From: Thermoplasmata archaeon
Lineage (GTDB): Archaea > Thermoplasmatota > Thermoplasmata > Lutacidiplasmatales > UBA184
DNA length: 5,820 bases
Direction of reading: 5' to 3'
NCBI GenBank assembly: GCA_030042955.1
Contig: JASHYQ010000030.1
Span: 1-5,820, forward strand
In this document: piece by piece, positions 1 through 4,686 of the stretch
Position numbering within the stretch: the first letter of the stretch is position 1
How the letters are laid out: each line of letters opens with the position of its first letter
The notes under the pieces: generated by a model
What the model saw: only the letters and a program-made list of their open reading frames with translations
The model's database searches: none
What the model was told of the DNA's origin: nothing
Position numbers and translations under genes: made by a program

Positions 1-1020
1 CCGCTCCCGGTCAAGTGGTTCACCATCTCGAAGGCGTGGCGCTACGAGGAGCCCCAAGCCGGCCGTACGCGCGAGTTCCTCCAGTTCAACCTCGACATCT
101 TCGGGGTCCCGGGAGTGGAGGCGGAGGCCGACCTCCTCGCCACCGCCGCGATGTTCCTGGACGAGGTCGGCGCGACGGGCCTCTACGCCTTCCGCCTCAA
201 CGACCGGGCGATCGCCGAAGGGATCGGTGCGCTGTACGGCGCTCAGGACATGGCCCGCTTCTTCCGAGCGGTCGACCGGTACCACAAGATCCCGCCCGCC
301 GAGTTCGAGGGCGAGGTGCTCCAGGCCGGCCTCTCCGAGGACTCGGCCCGGGAGCTCTCCAGCCTCTTCACGCTCGCCGGAGCCGGCGTGCCCGCACGCG
401 AGGTCGAACCCTTCTTCCAGGAGCTCGACCGACGAGGGCTCGAGAAACCTGGGCAGGCCGGCCTCGAACGGATGCGTCACGTGTTCGCTCTCCTCGACCG
501 GGCCGGGCTCGCCGGTCGGGTCGTCTACGACCCGACCGTCGTGCGGGGCCTCGCCTACTACACCTCGACCGTCTTCGAGGCGTACTCCCGCACGGGCGAC
601 TCGCGCGCCCTCTTCGGGGGGGGCCGCTACGACCACCTGATCGAGCTGTTCGACGGACCGCCGACCCCCGCGGCGGGCCTCGCCATCGGCGACCAGACCC
701 TCGAGCTGCTCCTGAAGGGCGCCGGCCGCTGGCCCGAGGGGGAGCCCCCGCTCGACACGTACGTCGTGGTCAACGACGCCGCCCGGATGCCGGAGGCGAT
801 CGAGCTCGTCCAGGAGCTCCGCCGGGCCGGGCTCAGCGCGGACTGTGACCTGCTCGGCCGGTCGATGTCCAAGCAGCTCAGGGAGGCGGCGCGGCGGCGT
901 GCCCGCCGTGCGCTGATCCTGGGGCTGAAGGAGGCCGGGCCGGGTGCGGTGGTCGAGCGTGATCTAACGACGGGTGCCCAGCGTGAGGTGCCCCGGTCCG
1001 GTGTGTCACGACCGGGATAG
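1..1020 (+). CDS. hisS: Histidyl-tRNA synthetase, 3' part (5' end outside window)
   Basis: This cytoplasmic class II aminoacyl-tRNA synthetase attaches histidine to tRNA-His using ATP. The frame is open from base 1 and ends at TAG, giving 339 visible residues; roughly 80-90 N-terminal residues, including motif 1, should lie upstream. Class II motif 2 is at visible residues 14-30 (RYEEPQAGRTREF, with the ATP-binding Arg). The histidine-binding HisA segment is at about 180-192 (VVRGLAYYTSTVFE), followed by GGGRYD at 206-211. The anticodon-binding domain runs from about 250 to the end and finishes with the family-like stretch LILGLKEAGPGAVVERDL. Two positions differ from the common bacterial pattern: RGLDYY is RGLAYY, and the motif 3 region reads GLAIGDQTLELLL, without the usual ER pair. 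From memory, the GD-type motif 3 also occurs in Thermoplasma-like and plant organellar HisRS, so this looks like a subfamily trait rather than damage. The 3' end overlaps the convergent nuclease gene by 143 bp. Confidence 0.96.
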   Translation, partial: PLPVKWFTISKAWRYEEPQAGRTREFLQFNLDIFGVPGVEAEADLLATAAMFLDEVGATGLYAFRLNDRAIAEGIGALYGAQDMARFFRAVDRYHKIPPAEFEGEVLQAGLSEDSARELSSLFTLAGAGVPAREVEPFFQELDRRGLEKPGQAGLERMRHVFALLDRAGLAGRVVYDPTVVRGLAYYTSTVFEAYSRTGDSRALFGGGRYDHLIELFDGPPTPAAGLAIGDQTLELLLKGAGRWPEGEPPLDTYVVVNDAARMPEAIELVQELRRAGLSADCDLLGRSMSKQLREAARRRARRALILGLKEAGPGAVVERDLTTGAQREVPRSGVSRPG

Positions 1021-1762
1021 CGGTCTCGATCATCTCGGCATCCCAAAGCAGGATCCCGGGGGGCGACTCCGCCCCGTTGACGAACCCGTACCAGTACACG
1101 ACCGCGCCCTCGCCGAACAGCTGCGTGTACGGCGCGAGCTGGCGCCTCAGGTTCTTGCGGAGTTCCACGTCGTCCCCGAAGTTCGCTTTCGACTCGATCC
1201 AGTTCAGCTTCTGTCCGTTGTGGTGGATCGGCTCGTCCAGGAGCGCATCGGGCGTCTTGGCGTACTTTCCCCGCAGGTCCTTCTCGGTCCGGTAGCCGAT
1301 CCCGTGCTTCTCGAGCCAGCGGGCGAGCCGCTCCTCCCCCCTGCGGCCCCGCTCGCGTTGGAGCTCCATGCCGTGGGGCGAGTAGATCCGGTCCGCGGCC
1401 AGTAACGCCTCGACCTCCTTGCGGATACGATGGTCGGGCGCGGTCTCGGGGTGGAGGAAGGTCCCCCACACCTTCTTGCGCGGGATCCCGAGCTCGCCGA
1501 GCATCTGCTGGCCCATGAGGACCGGCGGGAACTTCCAGTCGCGGGCGATCTCGAGGATCGAGCGCCCCTGCTTCCACTGATGGACCAGTCGGGGCAGCTG
1601 GCGCTTGACCACGTAGAATCGGCGGGTGGCGTCGCGGGTCACCCGGTGGGTGTGGATCACGAAGAGCAGTTCGGGGTCGAGGTGCTCGGCGTGCGCGATT
1701 CGGGTAACGTCTTCGTCGGTGACTAACGAGTCGTAGAGGCGCTGATAGGTCGCTCGGTCCAT
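878..1762 (-). CDS. CDIN1/C15orf41-like TPD-motif nuclease (archaeal homologue)
   Basis: This 294-residue protein matches the family of human CDIN1 (C15orf41; the Pfam 'TPD sequence-motif' family), predicted PD-(D/E)xK nucleases related to Holliday-junction resolvases. No enzyme assay is known to me for the archaeal members. The N-terminal half (about 1-100) is helical with a helix-turn-helix-like segment at 66-88 (GRSILEIARDWKFPPVLMG). The nuclease domain (about 125-250) has a GEE segment at 142-144, KTPDALL at 169-175 with Asp172, WIESKANFGD at 188-197 with the ExK pair Glu190/Lys192, and LFGEGAVVYWYGF at 215-227. These match the order and wording of the human motifs (KTPD, WIESKASFGD, VIYWYGF). 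The conserved domain stops near residue 250, almost exactly where hisS begins on the other strand. The last ~44 residues are a Pro/Ala/His/Gly-rich tail antisense to hisS. The ATG at 1762 puts the first helix in register; no clear Shine-Dalgarno precedes it. It lies 61 nt after nadE and may be the operon's last gene. Confidence 0.9.
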   Translation of the reverse strand: MDRATYQRLYDSLVTDEDVTRIAHAEHLDPELLFVIHTHRVTRDATRRFYVVKRQLPRLVHQWKQGRSILEIARDWKFPPVLMGQQMLGELGIPRKKVWGTFLHPETAPDHRIRKEVEALLAADRIYSPHGMELQRERGRRGEERLARWLEKHGIGYRTEKDLRGKYAKTPDALLDEPIHHNGQKLNWIESKANFGDDVELRKNLRRQLAPYTQLFGEGAVVYWYGFVNGAESPPGILLWDAEMIETAIPVVTHRTGAPHAGHPSLDHARPPHPARPPSAPGSAHGGHAAAPPP

Positions 1763-1789
1763 GGAAAAGCCGGGAACGGATACACGCCG

Positions 1790-1805
1790 TCGACCCGGCG
1801 GTCGA
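1790..1805 (-). repeat. Small intergenic hairpin between nadE and the nuclease gene
   Basis: A perfect 6-bp inverted repeat (TCGACC / GGTCGA) with a 4-nt loop sits in the 61-nt gap, 18 nt after the nadE stop and 27 nt before the nuclease ATG. No T-run follows it, so it does not look like an archaeal terminator. It could be a weak processing or attenuation structure in a read-through transcript, or chance in GC-rich DNA. The rest of the gap shows no convincing TATA box or ribosome binding site. Confidence 0.3.
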
Positions 1806-1823
1806 GCATAAGCTTGGTGGAGG

Positions 1824-2633
1824 TCATTCGCGCCAGTCGAGGCCGACCGTGCGAAGCCCGAGCTTCGGGATCGGCGGAAGGCGGCGCTTGTGACGGTTCT
1901 GAGCGAGTCGGGCGGCGATCGCCCGGATCGCCTCGAGCGGGATCCCGGTGGTCGCGTGGACCTCCTCTTCCGACCGGAGCTGCTCGAACCCGTAGAGGAT
2001 GCGGTCGATCTGCTCGTACGGGAGTCCGATCTCTCCCTCGTCCGTCTGCCCCTCCCAGAACCCGGCCGTCGGAGCCCGCTCCCGGATCGACGCGGGGATC
2101 CCGAGCTCGACGGCGAGCGCGCGCTCCTGGGTCTTGTAGAGGTCCCCGAGGGGCAGCACGTCGGCCCCCCCGTCGCCGTACTTGGTAAAGTACCCGAGCA
2201 GGAGCTCGGACTTGTTGCCCGTCCCGAGGACGAGCCGGTTCCGTTCGCGGGCGAGCGCGTAGAGGAGGGTCATCCGAAGCCGGGCGGTCATGTTCCCGAG
2301 GGTCACGCGGTCCTTCACCTCGGGAAGTACCGCTCGCACCGCCTCGATCGCCGGTCCGAGCTCGAGCGTCCGGTGCTCGATCCCGAGCGCCTCCGCGAAC
2401 TCCCGCGTCTCCCGACGGAGCGTTTCCGGATACCCGGGGTCGGGCAGCAGAACCCCCAGTACCCGTTCGGGTCCGAGGGCGTCCCGGGCGAGGCGGGCGG
2501 TCACGGCGCTGTCCAGTCCCCCGGAGAGGCCTACGACCCCGCCCTCGCTCGCCGGAGGACCAGCGTGGGCGCGCAAGAACTGGTGGATCGCCCCGACGGC
2601 CGACCGGGGGAGGCGCGGCGTGAGGTCGCTCAC
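1824..2633 (-). CDS. nadE: NH3-dependent NAD+ synthetase
   Basis: NadE adenylates nicotinic acid adenine dinucleotide with ATP and amidates it with ammonia to give NAD+, the last step of NAD synthesis, in the cytoplasm. With the chosen start it is 269 residues, typical for the ammonia-only form; there is no glutaminase (nitrilase) domain. The PP-loop ATP site is GLSGGLDSAV (SGGLDS at 37-42). Further family motifs follow in order: LGTGNKSE (136-143), GYFTKYGDGGAD (147-158), PLGDLYKTQ (161-169), ERAPTAGFWEGQTDE (185-199) and the C-terminal NRHKRRLPP (246-254). The GTG at 2633 was chosen because it overlaps the upstream RaSEA stop as GTGA and lies about 35 residues before the PP-loop. An ATG at 2693 is in frame, but it would add 20 Arg/Gly/Ala-rich residues lying wholly inside RaSEA. 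The coupled junction indicates co-translation with RaSEA. Confidence 0.96.
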   Translation of the reverse strand: MSDLTPRLPRSAVGAIHQFLRAHAGPPASEGGVVGLSGGLDSAVTARLARDALGPERVLGVLLPDPGYPETLRRETREFAEALGIEHRTLELGPAIEAVRAVLPEVKDRVTLGNMTARLRMTLLYALARERNRLVLGTGNKSELLLGYFTKYGDGGADVLPLGDLYKTQERALAVELGIPASIRERAPTAGFWEGQTDEGEIGLPYEQIDRILYGFEQLRSEEEVHATTGIPLEAIRAIAARLAQNRHKRRLPPIPKLGLRTVGLDWRE

Positions 2634-3649
2634 GCCTCGACCCCCAGCGGCTCGAGCGCGGAGAGGCGTTGCCACTCCGAGCGACAGTCGCAATCGAGCG
2701 CGTCGAGCGCTCCGAAATCCTGGCGTAACGACGCCTCTTCGATGGCTTCCAAGACACGGGTGTTACACCGAGGGCAGTTGTGCGGGCCGCGAGGCAGTCC
2801 GCCGGCTGTCGGAAACGAGACGAGGCGGCTCGTGCCGCGGAGCGGGGCGCCCGTCCGCAGGGTCTCGACGACCGACCAGAGCCAGGGGGGCCGGTACCGT
2901 CCCCGGTGGTACATCCATTCGACTACCGTTCCGTTCTGAATATGCACCGGGTTCACCGAAAGCGCGTCGAAGTGGGCGTGCGCCTCCCGGATGGATCGGA
3001 GGACGTCCCGGACCGCCTCGTTCTCCGTGAGGTAGGGCGGTTTCAGCAGCAGGTAGGCCTTCGCCCGGAGCCCGAGCGCACGAACCCGGTCGCCGGCCTC
3101 CAGGTACTCCCGTGGGGGGGCATTCTTGTGCACGAGCCGACCGAGGACGTCCGGGTCGGTCGATTCGAGCCCGAGCGCCACCTCGAGCTCTCCCGAGAAC
3201 GCTTCGTGCAGCGGCCCGAGCGTCTCGGGGGTCGCAAACTCGGGGAGCGTCTCGACCAGGAGACGTCGGGCGCGGCCGGAGAACGCGCGCCCCAACGCCA
3301 CCCGGCTTGCGGGGTCGACCTCTCGGTCGTCTAGAAAGCTGCCGGAGGTGTAGACCTTCACGTACGGCTCGTTCTTGTACCGCGCGAGCGCGTGGTCGAG
3401 TTGTTCGGCGAGCTCGGCGGGCGTCGCAGAGCGGCCCAACGTGTCCTTCGCATACCCGCACATCGAGCAGCCCTTCTGGTCGGCCCAGTAGCAGCCGCGC
3501 GTGCGGAGGATCAGGACGAACGCCGGTACCTCCTCGGTGCCGATCGCCTCGCGCTCCACCCACTGGTTGACGTATCGCCGAGCATCGGCCGGCGGCGCGG
3601 GAGACGGCCGCCGTTCTCGCGCAACCGCACGGGCGAGCGACTCGGGCAT
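2630..3649 (-). CDS. Archaeosine biosynthesis radical SAM protein RaSEA
   Basis: RaSEA-family enzymes work with ArcS to make archaeosine at position 15 of archaeal tRNAs. ArcS adds lysine to preQ0 in tRNA, and RaSEA then cleaves the lysine adduct by radical chemistry to give the formamidine base. The 339-residue protein matches this family (the TIGR01210-type radical SAM group). The iron-sulphur cysteines are C53, C61 and C64 in RTRGCYWADQKGCSMCGY. The spacing is CX7CX2C rather than the classical CX3CX2C, as I recall for this family. Core barrel motifs follow: VKVYTSGSFLDD (97-108), LVETLPEF (131-138), ALGLEST (158-164) and YLLLKPPYLTE (199-209). A C-terminal cysteine set (C292, C295, C320, C322) looks like a zinc site. 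The ATG at 3649 overlaps the ribK stop (TAATG) and has GGAG five bases upstream. A longer in-frame start at 3808 is rejected because its extra 53 residues are Arg/Pro-rich and antisense-like within ribK. No arcS or tgtA is in view. Confidence 0.92.
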   Translation of the reverse strand: MPESLARAVARERRPSPAPPADARRYVNQWVEREAIGTEEVPAFVLILRTRGCYWADQKGCSMCGYAKDTLGRSATPAELAEQLDHALARYKNEPYVKVYTSGSFLDDREVDPASRVALGRAFSGRARRLLVETLPEFATPETLGPLHEAFSGELEVALGLESTDPDVLGRLVHKNAPPREYLEAGDRVRALGLRAKAYLLLKPPYLTENEAVRDVLRSIREAHAHFDALSVNPVHIQNGTVVEWMYHRGRYRPPWLWSVVETLRTGAPLRGTSRLVSFPTAGGLPRGPHNCPRCNTRVLEAIEEASLRQDFGALDALDCDCRSEWQRLSALEPLGVEA

Positions 3650-4350
3650 TACGACTCCACGAGCTCGACCTTGACCGTGTCGTCGTCCCGGACGCCGAGC
3701 GCCTCCCGAAGGCAGTCGGGGGCGACGAACTCGACCACGTCCTTGTAGTGGGTCCGGTCCGGATGGATCAGGTGGCACGGATGACCGTTCATGCGGGCGA
3801 CGAAGCACGTCGCGCCCCCAAAGGTCCTTCCGCTCGCCTGGTACCCATCGATTCGGATGCCGGTCCAGTGGGCCAGGAGCCCGACCTTCCGCAGGGCATC
3901 CTCGGTGACCCGGACGTTCAGCGTGCCGGGGTAGGGGGTATAGTTGAGACGCTCCGTGAACTGGACCACGTAGCCGGGCTGGGAGAGATAGTACCGTCCT
4001 TCGCCGAGTCCGCTCGCGACCTTCCCCTCGAAGGTGACGCGCTCGGGCCCCTCGAAGATCCGGCGGTAGGCGTGGTACTCCGCTTGGAGAAGCCCCATCG
4101 CCGCCGGAGTGAGCAGGAGCCGCTGCCGGCGCTGGGCGAGCGCGCGCGTCAGAAGTCCGCGCTTCTCGAGCGCCACGAGGTAGCGGTCGGCCGCTTGCTG
4201 GCTGACGCCGATCCGTTCGCCGACCTCGCGGGAGGTGACCACGACCGCGGTGTGGTCGGCTCCCAGCTGGGCGAGGAGCCGGAGCACGGCGAGCGCCTCC
4301 CCCTTCGGGCGGGGCCGTGCCGGTTCGTGGGGGGTGGGGGCAGCGGGCAC
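3649..4350 (-). CDS. ribK: CTP-dependent riboflavin kinase with N-terminal winged HTH (RbkR type)
   Basis: The C-terminal domain is the archaeal riboflavin kinase (DUF120 family), which phosphorylates riboflavin to FMN using CTP instead of ATP. Of 233 residues, about 18-92 form a winged helix-turn-helix: TSREVGERIGVSQQAADRYL (39-58) is the recognition unit, and a wing segment RRQRLLLTPAAMGLL follows. The kinase domain is about 100-232, with GLGEGRYYLSQPGY (114-127), the nucleotide/metal motif PYPGTLNV (139-146), IHPDRTHY (195-202) and the closing stretch DVVEFVAPDCLREALGV (204-220). The HTH-kinase fusion is the architecture of RbkR, a known archaeal regulator of riboflavin genes, so the protein may both make FMN and control transcription. 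Its targets cannot be seen here, and no recognisable operator was identified. The start is GTG, three bases after the lsm stop; no ATG gives a complete HTH. Its stop overlaps the RaSEA start by one base. Confidence 0.95.
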   Translation of the reverse strand: MPAAPTPHEPARPRPKGEALAVLRLLAQLGADHTAVVVTSREVGERIGVSQQAADRYLVALEKRGLLTRALAQRRQRLLLTPAAMGLLQAEYHAYRRIFEGPERVTFEGKVASGLGEGRYYLSQPGYVVQFTERLNYTPYPGTLNVRVTEDALRKVGLLAHWTGIRIDGYQASGRTFGGATCFVARMNGHPCHLIHPDRTHYKDVVEFVAPDCLREALGVRDDDTVKVELVES

Positions 4351-4353
4351 GGC

Positions 4354-4596
4354 TCAGGTCGGTTTCGTCAGGGTGCCCTGGGGCGAGTGAAGCGTGACGA
4401 CGTTGGACCCCCGGAGGACGACCCGGCCCAGGTGACGACTCATCTCGGCCGTCGTCTCGTCCGTCTCGTCCAAGACGAGATTCATGTGCTCGTCCACCCC
4501 CATCAGCTTACCGGTCAGCTGCCGGGTGTCCTTGAGGAGCAGCGTGACCCGCTGCGAGACCAACCGCTCGACGAGGTGGGTCGGGTTGACCGCCAT
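4354..4596 (-). CDS. Archaeal Sm-like (Lsm) RNA-binding protein
   Basis: This 80-residue protein is a single Sm fold. Such archaeal proteins assemble into ring heptamers that bind U-rich or small RNAs and act in RNA processing. The Sm1 motif covers about 13-44 with the signature GKLMGVDEHMNLVLDE, including Asp35 and Asn39 of the RNA-binding loop. Sm2 is GRVVLRGSNVVTL (57-69), with the Arg62-Gly63 pair. The ATG at 4596 puts the N-terminal helix (PTHLVERLV) directly before Sm1, as in other family members. The frame stays open far upstream, opposite citrate synthase, but that extension is Arg/Gly/Asp-rich and not homologous to Sm proteins. It is the first gene of the minus-strand operon. Many archaea place rpl37e after lsm; here riboflavin kinase follows instead. 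Confidence 0.96.
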   Translation of the reverse strand: MAVNPTHLVERLVSQRVTLLLKDTRQLTGKLMGVDEHMNLVLDETDETTAEMSRHLGRVVLRGSNVVTLHSPQGTLTKPT

Positions 4597-4620
4597 CGAA
4601 CGGAGGACGGCCCTTCGCTC

Positions 4621-4627
4621 TTTAGGG
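4621..4627 (-). promoter_or_regulatory. Putative TATA box for the lsm operon (leaderless start)
   Basis: Read on the minus strand, AAACCCTAAAGAG is the most AT-rich stretch of the divergent region. CCCTAAA lies 25-31 nt before the lsm ATG, the distance expected for an archaeal box A when transcription starts at the start codon. The AAA just upstream could serve as a BRE. The match to a TATA consensus is weak, but no Shine-Dalgarno precedes the ATG, which fits a leaderless transcript. Confidence 0.4.
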
Positions 4628-4657
4628 TTTCCCGAACGGTGCGCCAGCCCCCGCGAG

Positions 4658-4667
4658 GCTAAGGGTA
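4658..4667 (+). promoter_or_regulatory. Possible weak TATA element for citrate synthase
   Basis: GCTAAGGGTA lies 20-29 nt before the GTG start of the citrate synthase gene, the right distance for a leaderless archaeal promoter. It is only modestly AT-rich and matches the box A consensus poorly. It is reported because it is the only candidate between the two divergent genes on this strand at that spacing. Confidence 0.25.
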
Positions 4668-4686
4668 GAGCGGGGTTCCCCCGCTC
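4668..4686 (+). repeat. Perfect 19-bp inverted repeat abutting the citrate synthase start codon
   Basis: GAGCGGGG and CCCCGCTC are perfect 8-bp arms around a 3-nt centre (TTC), and the last base lies directly before the GTG start. If the gene is leaderless, the palindrome fills positions -19 to -1 between TATA box and transcription start, a good place for a repressor operator. If there is a leader, it would form a strong hairpin next to the start codon. GC-rich DNA yields short palindromes often, but eight perfect pairs at this position are notable. Confidence 0.55.

Noticed and set aside
614..623. Run of eight G in hisS as a possible frameshift or slippage site
   Set aside because: It encodes the conserved GGGRYD motif in frame, and the protein continues normally on both sides.
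15..848. Second plus-strand frame overlapping hisS
   Set aside because: It is an Arg/Pro/Gly-rich frame-shifted reading of hisS, whose own frame carries all the synthetase motifs.
1780..1785. GTGTAT as a TATA box for the nuclease gene (minus strand, about -18 to -23)
   Set aside because: It is too close to the ATG for a leaderless promoter and a poor consensus match; read-through from nadE is the simpler explanation.
1723..1809. Short minus-strand frame from an ATG at 1809 across the nadE-nuclease gap
   Set aside because: It is about 28 codons, out of frame with the nuclease, with no ribosome binding site and no recognisable sequence.
2634..2693. NadE starting at the ATG at 2693
   Set aside because: It would add 20 low-complexity residues lying wholly inside RaSEA. 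The GTG at 2633 in the GTGA overlap gives normal family length.
1890..2939. Plus-strand open frame of about 349 codons opposite nadE and RaSEA
   Set aside because: Its translation is Arg/Pro/Glu/Gly-rich with no motif, and the opposite strand carries two clear enzymes.
3650..3808. N-terminal extension of RaSEA from an ATG at 3808
   Set aside because: These 53 residues are Arg/Pro/Gly-rich out-of-frame sequence inside ribK. The ATG at 3649 with GGAG upstream and a TAATG overlap is a better start.
3748..4662. Plus-strand open frame of about 304 codons opposite ribK and lsm
   Set aside because: It is an antisense shadow of two strongly supported genes, with no recognisable domain.
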